Source: Arabidopsis thaliana
Taxonomy: Eukaryota > Streptophyta > Magnoliopsida > Brassicales > Brassicaceae
Length of the DNA: 64,000 bases
Direction: 5' to 3'
Assembly (NCBI RefSeq): GCF_000001735.4
Contig: NC_003075.7
Coordinates: forward strand, 497,001 to 561,000
The notes beneath the pieces were generated by a model, which was not told the origin of the DNA, made no database searches, and worked only from the letters and a program-made list of their open reading frames with translations. Each line of letters starts with the position of its first letter. Position 1 is the stretch's first letter. Positions 10,738 through 22,793 of the stretch are shown piece by piece. The position numbers were made by a program, and so were the translations under genes.

Positions 10738-13700
10738 TTATGCGTCTACTACATTTAACAAAGTGGAATTTCCGGTAACAGTTTCGTTCTCAGGCGGTGG
10801 TTTTACATATTTTCCGATCACTTTCTGACGACCACTTCTACTTCTCATTCTACTCAGCTTATCTCGACTCTTCTTCTTCTTCTCCTCTTTCTCTAAATTC
10901 TTCTTTTGCTTCTCTTTCTCTAATGTACCGCGCCACACGATCTCGCCAGTCCATGGCCATAGCCAGTGACCCACACGACGGTCTGAGTCGGCTTCTTCAG
11001 CTAGATCTTCGTCCATTGTTTTCAGAGTTGTGTAATCGAACCACTTCACCCACATTTTCCCTCGCCGGTTCTTCTGTTTGTGTTGCTCTTGCATCAAACC
11101 AGTCTCAGGATCTATGTAGACAATGCGTCTTGCACTGTGGTAAGCCCATACGTTCACCAGAAGCTCTAGTACCCGCGAATAGCAATGCTTGTCCTGTGAG
11201 AAATTGAACACATAAATCCAAACCCAAGTGGACTGATCTGATTTAGATCTAAAAACACATGAACTTTCGCAGATGAAGGAATGAGTTTCTTACTTTGGTT
11301 AAACTCAGATAGCAACGGTTTGTTCGATGATGCTCTTCATATATCTGTGCATCTAGTGAATCCACAAACATCCTACAAACAGATGGGAAAACACACTCTT
11401 AAGCACTCTTCTTTCTCCAAAGAGGCTAAGACTGAGACAATCAATGGGTAATGTGGTAAACAAGTACCTTGAGAACATGACAAACTCTAAGAAGGATCTT
11501 GTTGGCAATGCCCAGCTCTGCATCACAGACCATGTATCCCCATCCTCGGGCATTGGTGGCAATGAGTCCAAGTTCTTGATACTGTACATTTTCTTCAAAG
11601 TTTCGTTGTAAGCAAACCTTGATCCAAGCCCATAAATTGCAAAGAGTCAGGTAAATGACCAAAGTCTCAAACATTATTATAAAATTATGATTTAAAATCT
11701 CTAGTGTTTCTACCTGCAATTCCCAGCATTTATGGCATCACAGAACGACCAAAAGGGTTTCTGCAGAGGATTTCTGGGATCTTTGTCCATGCGAACCCAA
11801 AAATATAAGGCATCTCCGTGTTTTCGTGTTTGTATAGCATTAAGTAATGCGTCTTCAGCAATCTTGGATAAAGATTCCTGTTTCAAAGTCCCACATTACA
11901 TCACAGGGTAATTTTAGCATTCTACTATACAAAGGATGAAGGATTTTATAAGAAAAAGTTGTTTACCTTCCTGGCAGTCGCTCTCCAGGACTGAAACCCA
12001 ATCCATGAATTCTTGTGTAACCGATCAATCTTGTTTGAGATTGCAAAAAAAGCTCCAAAGTCACCAAGAGCATCGCGATAGTACGGATTGTTGAAAAGCG
12101 GAAGACGTGATGATGCATCGACATCATCCATCCTAGGTCTACGTCCTTTAACTGACTGCAATATGATACATTCAAATCAGTTGAGAACAATTTCTCTCCT
12201 TTGGACCATCTTATGGTTGCAAAAACACTATATTGCACATGGAAACTCACCAGGCCAACCCCACGATAGAGGGGATCTTGATGTAGAAACGACCAGGTTC
12301 CTTCACCAAAATAGGGTTCATATATGCATAAAGGTTGACCGGTTCTTAGCAGCTCCCCTTCATCCCTCTCATGTAGATCATTCTTACTTCGGTCTGCCCT
12401 TTTGGCGCTTTTATATACATCTTCCCATGTCCCACGATACTGCAAGACTCTGCTTTTCAGCTGCGTAATAACATAAAACAAATCAAATTGGCATGTAGGA
12501 AATGGAGATGAGAACGTCATTTCAAAAATTCGCATCTAAACCTTACCTCCTCGTCTTCTCGTCTTTTTTTACTATTCATCATTTGAAGATATCTCTCTTC
12601 TTCCCAAATTTCATACACGAACGAATCATCATTAACAGCTCCAAATTTCATAGCTTCTCCTGGGGTATAATTCCAATGCCCCTCAACCTTCGCTAAGAAC
12701 TCATAACTTCTTGCTATTCTATTATTAGGCGATGTATCCATAAAAGCTTCAAACGGATGCCAACTCCACTCTTCTCTCAGTTCTGGAGGAACTTTTTGTA
12801 CATCCTTAGGAGAAGCAACTTCCGAAGAAAACTTGAGCATATTCTCTAGTAGAGCTGCATAACCTTCTATGGTTTCCCGAGCCATCATATTTTTAACAGT
12901 TGTTTTCCCCATCATGGCAATCTTCTGAGCCAATGGAGATATCTTCCCTTCTGTTATCACTTCAAGCACAACTTGCGATAGAACTTTAAGATTCTGCTTG
13001 GGGAAGAGATACCCAGTAACCCTGTCGTCAACCTATTTAATATTGCAAATACAGTCAGTGAAAGTCAAATGGACAGAGAACATGCAACAACACATTTCCG
13101 TCAAGCCACATGCAAGGGAAGAAGGAGCATACATATTTTCTAATGTTGAAGAGGTCTGGTGCAACTATAGGTTTCCCCAAGGACATGGCCTTCATCAAAA
13201 TTTCTGGAAAAGACTGCTCCTCAAGAAATGATCCATATATAACAAGATCAGAACTTTCAAGAATCTTATCAACATTCCCCGCAACTCTTACGTGCTTCAC
13301 AGCCTCTTTTGGATATGTCAAGTTCTGGGAAATTGTCTAAGAAGTTCAAAAAAAAAAAAAAGTAACAAGGTTAGTGATTTTGTAATCTCTATCTTTAAAA
13401 AATACAAACCATTTTACCAATAGCAAAGCAGACCTTGTTATACCTCAATAGCTACGCTGTAGTTGGACGCTGTCTCTCCACCTAAAACTATGATCTTGAG
13501 ATGGGAATTATCACTTTCAAGGTAATTGCCCGAAAATAAAGGCCGTAGAGCTTGCAGAAGCAGGGCATGTTCCAGCCATTGACCCTTGTACAAGAACTGA
13601 CTTCCCACAATGGAAATGACCACATCATCTTTCTGTGGAGGAAACTCTAGATTCTTTGCTTTACATACTTCTTCAGGAGATCCGGGAATCACATAGAAGT

Positions 13701-15362
13701 TGCCAGCATCAAACTCGGTGTAGAGTATCTGCATGAAGCAAAAAGGTGAAACAAGATAAATATCCAAAAGACCAAAACTACTCCAGAAACCTACTGCAAG
13801 GCAGAAACAAAAATATCTTTTTTGTGGTTCTAATCCTAAAACTTACCGGAAGGAGATAATTATGGAAGACTACAACCGATGCCCGGCTGAAAATCTTTTT
13901 CCAGTCAGTGAGGAGTTCAGTCTGCCCTGTTGAGTTGTACTGTCTAGACCGAACAGCAAGAGTTTCTTCATTGATGACCCAAATAAGAGGCAAAGATTTG
14001 AAAGGTTCTTGCATGAAGCTGTCAAAGAATAAAAATAGTTTAAACTATCAAGAACTTCGGAAAAAATCCACAGATGTTAAAATATATGTGCGTATATTAG
14101 TATGTATACAGTATATATAAATTGTCATTTCAATATAGCAAGATTAAAAACCAAAACCAGAACTATATTACATTCATACTAAAGAACCGAAAATCTTACC
14201 AAGTAAACATACTCCTAGCTCGGAGAGAGTTCACAATTATGCCATCATAGCTTCAAGATAAGAACCAAAAGAAATTATCAACGACTAAAAATCAATGCAT
14301 TGACCAAGTGAAGTCAACTAAGTTTGCACTATAATATTAGAAGAATAGCAGCCATAATGCATTTGATCAACCTCAGATCCACATTCTCCAGTTAAACTTA
14401 ATCACATGAGTACATCAAATTAACCATAGCCTCAAGATTATATCCCAGTTTTGAATTAATCAAGACATGCTTTACTACTAGTTCCCAAAGAGTTTCCAAG
14501 CAATACAAATAGCATGGGATAGGCGAGACATACGAGAGCCAGTCGATAACACAACTCGATTCCTGATTAGGCTTGAGTATTGTGACTGGAACTCCCATTT
14601 TCTGCCAAATACTATTCACTGGACCATCTTCAAGCGAGTAAACCTACCAAGACAAGTTTGAGGTTTCGTTGTATCATAACTTCATACATATTACTAATAA
14701 ACAAAAGAGCAAAAAGAAACAACAAAACTATACCTCAATTGCATAGCCAACCTCTTGCAGTGCCTTGGAGAGAGACACCATTAACACCTGTTCTGGATCA
14801 GCTAACAAATCGCCAAAAACCTTAACCACAATGCAAGTCATCAGATCTCAAGAAGACAAACCACAATGCATCATTAGAACAATTCATTTTCTAATCATAA
14901 ACTACTGACCAGAGCTAGCTTAGGCTTTCTGAATCCAAAACGCTGCAGAGTGGTATTGAGAGAAGAAGATGTAAAATTAAAACCATGAGCATCTCTTTGG
15001 AATTTCATCAGAAGCTTGGTGGGCTCAATTCTAACATCATCACCAAAATCCAAAAACCCTTTCTCCCTAAAACCAACCAAATCAGGTGGCAAAATCTCCT
15101 TACTAATCCATGGTTTATCCGATTTATCAATCACCAAACCCGGCAAAAACATCTGGAACAGCACAGCGAAGAAGAAGAAGACACAAATTATAGAAATCCA
15201 TAGGAGGTAATTAAAACTCTTCAATAGAAAGAATCTGGAGAGTCTCGATCTGTTTCTCTGCAAGAAGAACTGTTGCTGTTGCTGTTGCTGTTGTTGCTGT
15301 CTTCCACCTCTTACGCCGCCGTTATCTCGCTTCGTCGGAATCCCAGATTCCAAAGAACCCAT
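10738..15362 (-). CDS. Large family-1 (GT4-type) glycosyltransferase, 1031 aa, Golgi type II membrane protein
   Basis: Fourteen coding exons on the minus strand: 15362-14910, 14820-14734, 14643-14534, 14250-14200, 14018-13847, 13728-13444, 13336-13133, 13032-12547, 12460-12251, 12155-11967, 11877-11714, 11617-11468, 11372-11294 and 11193-10738. The ATG is that of MGSLESGIPTK. A run of ten Gln (residues 22-31) precedes one transmembrane anchor (~50-75), so the catalytic part should face the Golgi lumen. The glycosyltransferase fold appears as VISIVGSQFLYKGQWLEHAL, KIIVLGGE, and the nucleotide-sugar site FLEEQSFPEILMKAMSLGKP followed by IVAPDL. A long plant-specific C-terminal half (WSFCDAINAGNC, MQSWALPTRSFLEFVMFSR, GHWLWPWTGEIVW) has no function I can assign. 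The tail is Lys/Glu-rich. Donor and acceptor sugars are unknown. By position this is AT4G01210. Confidence 0.92.
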
Positions 15363-16430
15363 TTCTATACATGCAACTCTGGAGAGATTCACTGAATCTC
15401 AAACAAGAAAATGTAACCTACCACAAGCTAAGCAACTCAAATCCCCACCTAAATTTCCAATCTATAACCAAGTAGATTCGATGAATCTCAAACGCATCCG
15501 ACACAGAAAATTCCAGAAATCTCGAACTGCGTGCGGTGGTGATGATTAAGTAGAGAGCATCAGCATAATAACAGTACAGATGCGTAGATTCTTGTGAGCT
15601 TAGTAAAAAGCAAAGTAAGCAGAGAGAAGAGAGAAAGAGAAGCTGTATCGTCAATGGAAGAATCAAAGGAGACTACAAATCGGATTTGCGTTTCGAAGCA
15701 GCTGCGGATTCGCAGGGAGCAAGAATCTTTGCTTCTCTGTCTTTCTAATTTTCACTCTTTTTTTTTCTTTCTTATCAATTTTTTTTTTGGTGTGACTGAA
15801 AAATATATTATCCTTTTATTATATGTTACAACTTAGACGCATAATTTAATTTATGGAACGAGTTACATAGAAATCATTATTTATGGAAATTGGGATTTAG
15901 TAATTGCAATAAATATATATATCAGATCTGGGAATAAATAGATTTGAGTAACACACGAATGAATGAAAAGTCTAGAGTGTGTGTGACCAAACAATGGGAC
16001 GTCAAAGAGCGTATTTAATTTATGTTTATCATTTACGGTAAATCTTACATAAGCAGCATCCTCCAAAAGGTCTATTAGATTGTAAAATTAGTCACATGTT
16101 ATAAAGTGTGGAAATAACACCCAACTATAATTCAAAATAAATATGTTTAATACTCTTGTGGACCCTCGTATTCATATGCTAGCTGTCAGTATTTGTTTCG
16201 ATTATTTAAGAAATTTCAGACCCAATACCAATTCTAGTAGTCTACATTACCAAATTCAACTCAACTCGTATTGAATTAGCCAATAACAACACCTCTTCAC
16301 ATGACTTTAAAGACCCCCAAAAAATGTAAAAGAATTTACTCGATGGATCTTTCTTCCTTTCTGCAGCCTGAATATTCCAATAACAAGAAGAAAGATGGAG
16401 CGACAAAAAATCTTTTTCTGCCATTGGAAT
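15363..16430. other. Glycosyltransferase leader and promoter; RGXT4 3' UTR
   Basis: About 15363-15720 is the probable leader of the minus-strand glycosyltransferase gene. The rest is AT-rich spacer grading into the 3' UTR of RGXT4 toward 16430. No gene or repeat is recognised. Confidence 0.5.
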
Positions 16431-18648
16431 TTACTCTAATTTCCCTAAAGGAGACTCGGAAGCATGATCATCGACTAGCCATAGATTAAAGTCACGGAAA
16501 CGTTTGATCTTCTTCTCAAAACCGACTATGTAGTTATTGTGGATTATCGCATGTTTTCCCTTTGTTTCTTTAACCCATGTTTTGTTCTTGAAATACAATC
16601 CTCCTGTTGGGAAAGCTGCCTGCGAAAGCAAGTACATATCCACCTGTAGAACAGAGATAATACAAAAAGAGTTGAAGAATGAATTCAAACCAAATCAAAT
16701 TACCTCTCGAATTGAAACAACATTCGTAGGAGTGAGTACTAAAAGGTTCAGTCTTTTGAGATTTTAAACTTTGATGTCATAAAATTCCTCTGAAAATAGT
16801 TTAAACAATCGATTCCATTGCAATACAAGCTCTTAACATATATATTATTACATACAGAAACAGGGTAAAAATGGCTGCTACTACTACATCCACAAGTTCA
16901 CTATCTTTTGTTATTCATAAGATCAGCCATGTGTGTGCCAAAAAAGCTTATCGTAACTAAACATTCATAAGTAGATTACAGAGTTGATTAAAAGCTTGAG
17001 TAGCTACGGTTAGATAAAGCGGAACCTCTCTCGGCGTAGCAAAAGCTTCAGTCTTTTGAGATTTTACGCTAGAATTTCATTGAATTCACCAATTGTGTAG
17101 TAACTACTTATTGAGACCAATTTACAGAGAAGAGAAGTTACTGTTTTACTGTGGAACTAGGAAGAAAGAACATACCTGATTAGCTGTTTTGTTAAGTGCC
17201 CAGTTAAAACCAGGCTGATCATTTGCTTTCTTAGCTCTGGACCAAGGTTGCGTTTCAAGCTCCTCGATCCATTTCTTCATGAGAAGTTTTGCGCCATTAG
17301 TGGGACGCAAGAAAATCATACAGCTACAAATATAAGTCCTTCCTTTTTTACCCGGAGGTGGTAAATCATGAGAGTGATCCAAAGGCTTAATCTGACAACA
17401 TAATCAAGACAATAATAAGTACACTAATCCAAATACCATCAATGAAGAAGATGTCTGAGAAAAAAATATACATACTGCAGTCATATCATCCATGAAGTAA
17501 GCATCGTGCTTTCCCTCTAAATACTGAAACGGATCTTGCAACCAAACCATATCAACATCGTTGTACATAACATTGTAACCTAACTCCAAAATTTCCAAGA
17601 GATGTTGCGGCCTCCGTGCTGTGAAATTGAAGAATCCCTATACAAGAAATTAGTTTAAACAATCGATTCCATTGTAATACAAGCTCTTAGCATATATAGT
17701 ATCACATACAGAAACAGGGGAAAAATGGCTGCTGCTACTAGATCCACAAGTTCACTATCTTTTGTTATTCATAAGATCAGCCATGGATGTACAAAAACAC
17801 AGCTCAAAACCGAAACCTCAGGGACTAAACAAGCTAATCAACGAACATTCAAGATATGCATACGAGAAGTTAGTTTAAACAATCGATTCCATTGCAATAG
17901 AAGCTCTTAAGCATATATATTAACCACAAGTTCACTATCTTTTGTTATTCATGTGATCAGCCAAAACACAGCTTAAAACCGAAACCTCAGGGACTAAACA
18001 AGCTAATCAACGAACATTCAAGATAAGTGAATCACTGATCAAAACTAAGTATGGATTCTCAGATTTCAAAGCCATTTTTCAGCTAGATTTCATGAACTGG
18101 AAGCTAGAGATAAAATTGGATCGAGAAGATGAAAACTCTGTGTAGATGTATTATACCTGAGAACCGAATTTGTGAGCGGTCTGAGAATCGAGCGCCGGAG
18201 GAATGAGAACGGCGTGACCAGGCCATTTCTCGTTAACTTTGTAGAGAGTAGCGTAATCCTCAGCGATGACGAGAACTTGATCCTGATGCTTCTGTCTAGA
18301 AACACTAATCAACCAATTGTTGAGAAACGGCAAGTAAGGATAGCTAACGGCGCATACGATCACAGTCCCGTTCTTAGCTACGAATTTGACAGCTTGAGGG
18401 AGGGAATAGTCGCGCCATTTGGATTGAGAAGGAGAGAGTTTGTTTGGAGACGGGAATAAAGGAGATCCTGCCCAGGGTAAGAATACGCCGAGGATAACGA
18501 GGAGAGCGAGAAGGAGGAGGAGACCGTTGCGGCTGAGTAGAGAGATTGGACGATTTGAGATTGAAGAAGTGGAAAGAGGAGAAGAAGAGAATGGGTTTGT
18601 GAATGGGTTTTGGATTGGTCGCTGGTGAAGGAACTTTTGCTGCGCCAT
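16431..18648 (-). CDS. RGXT4: Rhamnogalacturonan-II alpha-1,3-xylosyltransferase (MGP4), 360 aa
   Basis: Four coding exons on the minus strand: 18648-18157, 17637-17476, 17391-17176 and 16643-16431. The enzyme transfers xylose to fucose in side chain A of the pectin RG-II. The family is GT77. MGP4/RGXT4 is known to be needed for pollen-tube and root growth. A Ser/Pro-rich cytosolic tail precedes a type II Golgi anchor (GLLLLLALLVILGVFLPW, ~residues 42-60). The catalytic domain has the metal-binding DVD (191-193, in NVMYNDVDMVWLQDPFQ) and the family block QPGFNWALNK. The length equals that of the known RGXT family. Introns 1 and 3 share duplicated sequence, described separately. Confidence 0.95.
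16798..16931. repeat. RGXT4 intron repeat, copy in intron 3
   Basis: This 134-bp segment is nearly identical to 17652-17785 in intron 1 of the same gene and has the same orientation. It begins TTTAAACAATCGATTCCATT and ends at GATCAGCCATG. It is flanked by a shorter direct repeat, TTCAGTCTTTTGAGATTTTA, at about 16747 and 17046. Confidence 0.85.
17652..18026. repeat. RGXT4 intron 1 tandem duplication
   Basis: Two units of the same sequence lie head to tail: 17652-17871 and 17872-18026, the second with an internal deletion. Both include AACCGAAACCTCAGGGACTA. The first 134 bases of unit one are shared with intron 3. Read on the minus strand, the junction side of the second unit resembles the pyrimidine-rich 3' end of the intron itself, so the duplication seems to have copied sequence adjoining the splice acceptor. 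Confidence 0.85.
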
Positions 18649-19263
18649 TTTTTTTGTAGCTGGAGATGAACAAAATTTGAGAAGACTTGTTTTAAATCAC
18701 AAGTTAGGGAGTGAATTCGAGAGTGTTAGAGGAAATATACAGAGAAGAATTTGGGAATTCTGGAAAATTTTGAGTGGGAAGTGTAGATCTGATGATATGT
18801 GCGTGGAGGGAGATCTCAAAACAGAGTAACAATGGCGATTGGGAAGTGTTTATTATTTGTTTACCCGTTTTAAAATCGGGTTGTAATGTTGGATCTGTCG
18901 GTGTCTATTGGGCTTGAAACATTGAAGTTAAGCCCATTCAAATGTGTTCTTTTTTTTGTTTTGTTCGTTAAAGGGTTGTTTTTTGTGTGATTTGTTGCTA
19001 TCTTAGCTAAAGAAAAAATAAACACATAAACTTAACTAATTTAAACTGTAAGCTTTAGAATTTCATAGCTATGTAGAGAATTATTTTCAAGGCCCAGCCA
19101 ATTTTGTATCCACAAAAGTTTAGATGACTTGAGGACGAAGTAACCAAAACCACATGAACAGAGGAATGACTCGAAATGATTTGGACTCTAAAGAAAGAAT
19201 AAATGAATGAACTAAACTAAGCAAATCGAATCTAATTCAATTTCGATGTTTTGAGTGGTTTGG
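18649..19263. other. RGXT4 promoter; reticulon 3' UTR
   Basis: This contains GGGCTT-type motifs near 18909 and 18932, common in promoters of actively expressed plant genes, and AT-rich spacer. No gene is seen. Confidence 0.5.
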
Positions 19264-20408
19264 CTAATGAGGGATCTTACTTAAAAACTTAGCTTCAAAA
19301 ACTTGGTAATGTTTCTTCATCTCAATCACAGCCTTCTCTGCAATTGGATCAATCTCATCTTCATACTTCTCATAAAGCATTGGCACCGTGTGAATTAGTA
19401 CAAAACCTGTTGGTTTCATTTAGGTCATGACATTATCCCTAAATAGAAAGAAAAAACAAGAGTCTGAGAAGAACCAGTGTGTACTTACAAATGTAGAGCA
19501 ATGACAAGAAGCTGAACCAGTTTCCGATGACCGATACTAGCCAAAGTCCTATGACTGCCTATGTTTCAGAACAAAAAGAAAGCAATCATCATATCAGAGG
19601 CTTCTCTAAAAAAAGACTTGAGAAACTAAACAAGTACCATTACAAAGTTCTTGATGTCTCTTTCTAAAGCAATGCTCCTTAAGGTTGCAAAAGCACAATT
19701 AAGCTCAAATGTCATCGCAGAAGCAGCTTGGAGTAATGGCTTCTCAGGTATGTAAATATCCATCATGTTCTCTGGAGATCTATAAATGATAGATTAGCAA
19801 ACAAGGATTGAGTTTTTACTTAAAACATATTTCAGGGTTATGTGGCGAACAAAAAGAACTTTACTTGTTGAGGGCATTGGACCAGAGGAATGATAGAAGC
19901 AGAAAGAGAATGGATCCACGACAAAGAGATGTGAGAAGACGACGACCACCAAATCCAAACAAAAGCCAAATCACAGTCACTGCACTGAGTAATCCTAACG
20001 TGACCTTCTTGTCTCTCCATAGCAACACATCAGCAGCTTCAACAAATTAGGTCACATATTCAATCAATCCCCATTAATCTCTATTTCTACAGTTTCACAC
20101 GCAATCTAATCATCATCCAAACCCTAAGTGCGATATATCATCAGACCGAACCAATCTGTGAGAAATGAAAATGGGAACGAGTGTAGAGAATGTTTCATAC
20201 GTTTACCTCCGCCGAGAACCATGTGAATTGGTCGTTCTCTTCCAAACATCCGGTAGATCGGAGCATTTATGGGAACGGGGGAATCTGGTTTCTCGCTATC
20301 AGAATCCGACGACGTAAGCGAATCCAAGCCATTGATCTCCTCTGGTACGATGTTTCCCATCAACGGCTCCTCCAAAGGCCCGACGATTTCTAGCTTCTCC
20401 TCCTCCAT
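19264..20408 (-). CDS. RTNLB7: Reticulon-like protein B7, 242 aa
   Basis: Five coding exons on the minus strand: 20408-20207, 20036-19865, 19779-19638, 19558-19489 and 19406-19264. Reticulons wedge into and curve endoplasmic reticulum membranes to shape tubules. The N-terminal ~60 residues are acidic and soluble. The reticulon homology domain starts at [20 protein letters not shown] and contains two long hydrophobic hairpins ([10 protein letters not shown] through [27 protein letters not shown]) separated by a ~65-residue hydrophilic loop. The end is basic ([17 protein letters not shown]), without a di-lysine retrieval signal. The ATG chosen is that of [10 protein letters not shown], just downstream of a TATA box. 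By position this is AT4G01230. Confidence 0.93.
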
Positions 20409-20467
20409 TCTCCGATTTCCTCCAATGAGCCGATGTAACGGAATCGATGAACAAAGAGGCAAAGTTG

Positions 20468-20475
20468 TTTATATA
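20468..20475 (-). promoter_or_regulatory. Probable TATA box of RTNLB7
   Basis: TATATAAA on the minus strand, about 60 bases upstream of the RTNLB7 ATG. This implies a short leader of about 30 bases. Confidence 0.55.
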
Positions 20476-20794
20476 CCGCGCGTTCCACGGTCCGAGCCTG
20501 TTGGTTCGTTCATCCCGAACCTAGTGGAGATTGCTTTTGTTGTTAACAACAAAATGGAGAACCCTCTTTCTCGCTCAGAGAGTTACATTACTACGTCGTA
20601 TCATATTGATCACAATGGATTACAAACATAAATGTCAAACATATAACACTTTTGGTGAAATTCTTAGTCTGAATTTATACAAGCAAATTGGAACATATAA
20701 CTAAAATATAACTCAGTTTATTTTGACATTCTGTTTTGTTTTAAGAATATGATTACAAAGATAATAGTAAAGACAGAGACTATGCAATGATCAA

Positions 20795-22231
20795 TCATCT
20801 AAAGGGTCTTGGAGGTTTCTCTAACACAGCAGAGAAGAAAACTTCTTTATCATCTTTATCTTTCTTAGGTACCACAACCCACTTATGTTTCCTATACCTC
20901 AACGCTTTAAACGCTTCCATGTAATCACTCACATCTTCTTTCAGACAAAAGAAACCATCGATCCACAACAATCCACCTGGCCTTAAAACCCTGTCCCAAT
21001 CAAACAGCACGAAATCAAGAAGTATTAGATCAATCCATCCATCGAGAAACCTCGTCGTGTGAATCATATCAAGCGTGCTGTCGAAGAACGGTAACCGTTG
21101 GTTCACGGTTAAGTACAACGGGACTAAACCGCGCAGAGCGATCATCTCGTTGAATGGAGCGCCAAGGTTGATTGTTGCTGATACAATCGTGACGTTCTGT
21201 TCTCTCATTCTTGCTGCGAAAGTTCCAGTGCCAATGCTGAAATCCAGTCCGATTCTAATCTCTCCCGGTTTAATCTCGAGTACTTCAGCTATCGAGAAAT
21301 CCGCAGTTTGGTTCGTCTCAGGATCGATTTCGCCTCGGTTAAGCCATCTCGGAGATTCGTGGTGCGTGAGGTTGAAGCAATCAGTGCATTTAAAGAACCC
21401 TTTTCGTGCTGTTGTGTTGCTTGCTAGGCAAGCAAAGTTCTTGCACTTATACTGTCCCCATCTCACATTCCGATTATCCGGAAGCTTCCATAAAGACTCG
21501 TTGATTGGAAACGGTTTGTGGTATAACTGCGGGCCACGGGAGAAGCACCGTCTTCTAGGCAACGGATCGCATCCATGAACCATAAGCTTCTGAGCTAATC
21601 TCCAATCATCATTGCAGATTTCTCCAACATCATAGTCCATATACTCTTCTAGATCTTTCTTCATCGCAAAACAAGCGTGCCCGATCGAGGTGAATGTTCC
21701 GTTAGCTCCCATGAAATTCTGCTTCCCGAGCCGGTTAGGTTTGATCTTTATGTACTTCTTTATCTCTTCTCTCATAAAATGCTCACCAGGGTCACCTTTC
21801 TGCTGCTTCAACGGATGATCTGCTACGGATCTCTCTTCGAACGAAGGCAATTCCATATGAACCGACTGAACTAGCGAAAGAACATCCGCAAGAAAAGCTA
21901 CATGCCTAAACATGGATCCTGAAGCTGATGAAACAGAGGATGGAGGAGTAGAAGAATTAGCTTCTAAAGCCTTGAGATCATCCATTTCTTGGTGGATTTT
22001 AAAAATGGCGGTTTCGATTGTCTTTCTCATTTGGCTTCCGATGTTGTAGTTGTCGCCGTCAAAGCTTCCATGATAGTTACAGAACCGATCAGAGAAGCGT
22101 AGTGGAGTGATGTAGTTGAACTTAGCTAATGTAGCTACTGAGATAAGAAAAGCCAAACCTGCCAACACATAGATGGGTCTATTGACGCCATTGAAAGCTC
22201 TGATCTTCGATAATACATTCGTCTTCCCCAT
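20795..22231 (-). CDS. Membrane-anchored SAM-dependent methyltransferase-like protein, 478 aa
   Basis: An intronless minus-strand gene with ATG at 22231. A short basic N-terminus and one hydrophobic segment (PIYVLAGLAFLISVATLA, ~residues 19-36) suggest a type II Golgi protein. The C-terminal half is a methyltransferase-like fold: motif I is IGLDFSIGTGTFAARM, followed by VTIVSATINLGAPF and a post-motif stretch RVLRPGGLLWIDGFF. Before it is a Cys-rich segment (YKCKNFACL, FFKCTDCFNLTHHESPRW). It belongs to the plant DUF248-related methyltransferases, whose best-known members act on Golgi pectins; the substrate here is unknown. By position this is AT4G01240. Confidence 0.88.
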   Translation of the reverse strand: MGKTNVLSKIRAFNGVNRPIYVLAGLAFLISVATLAKFNYITPLRFSDRFCNYHGSFDGDNYNIGSQMRKTIETAIFKIHQEMDDLKALEANSSTPPSSVSSASGSMFRHVAFLADVLSLVQSVHMELPSFEERSVADHPLKQQKGDPGEHFMREEIKKYIKIKPNRLGKQNFMGANGTFTSIGHACFAMKKDLEEYMDYDVGEICNDDWRLAQKLMVHGCDPLPRRRCFSRGPQLYHKPFPINESLWKLPDNRNVRWGQYKCKNFACLASNTTARKGFFKCTDCFNLTHHESPRWLNRGEIDPETNQTADFSIAEVLEIKPGEIRIGLDFSIGTGTFAARMREQNVTIVSATINLGAPFNEMIALRGLVPLYLTVNQRLPFFDSTLDMIHTTRFLDGWIDLILLDFVLFDWDRVLRPGGLLWIDGFFCLKEDVSDYMEAFKALRYRKHKWVVVPKKDKDDKEVFFSAVLEKPPRPFR

Positions 22232-22793
22232 CCCTCAAGCTCAGACAAAATCAACAAGAACACAAGCTAACACCATCTTCTTTTGTCTTTTCTTAGAGAA
22301 GATCTGAAATGAGAAGCAAAATACTCAAAATCTAGTTGCAGAGATAAAGTTGTGAACTTTAACTTCATCTTGCAGCTAACCTAGGGATTAGTGGAATTAA
22401 TATAATCCTTGGGAAATTATCTAATAGTATTCAACATACTTAAAGCACAAGCGTAGTAGAATGCACATGGAGATTTCTGAAGTTTATAGGAAATGCCACG
22501 ATGGTACAAGGCTAAACCCAAGAAAAGTTGCTGAATTCAAGGAGGAAACTAATAAATTTAGCAGCAAGTAATGAGAAAGCTTATAAATCAAAACCTTTTA
22601 ATAAAGTATTTATCTTAATATATTTCCATATTGATACACATCCCATAATTTATAGTGGAAATATCAGCTGCTGTATATTAGAGAAATTACAGAGGGAAAA
22701 TGTCAGCTGCTGTACATCATCAATCCACTCACACTCACACAGTACTGTACTAGGAAAGTGAAAACTATAGATCAACTTTAGTGCTCTCTTTCG
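22232..22793. other. Promoter and leader of the methyltransferase gene
   Basis: No gene is seen. The stretch just upstream of 22231 is the probable leader. A short direct repeat (ATCAGCTGCTGTA / GTCAGCTGCTGTA) lies near 22664 and 22700. Confidence 0.45.

Noticed and set aside
15363-15392. Ten-residue extension of the glycosyltransferase
   Set aside because: It starts with GTG. The ATG at 15362 is the plausible start.
21075-21578. 167-codon plus-strand open frame
   Set aside because: It is a reverse-strand shadow of the methyltransferase coding sequence.
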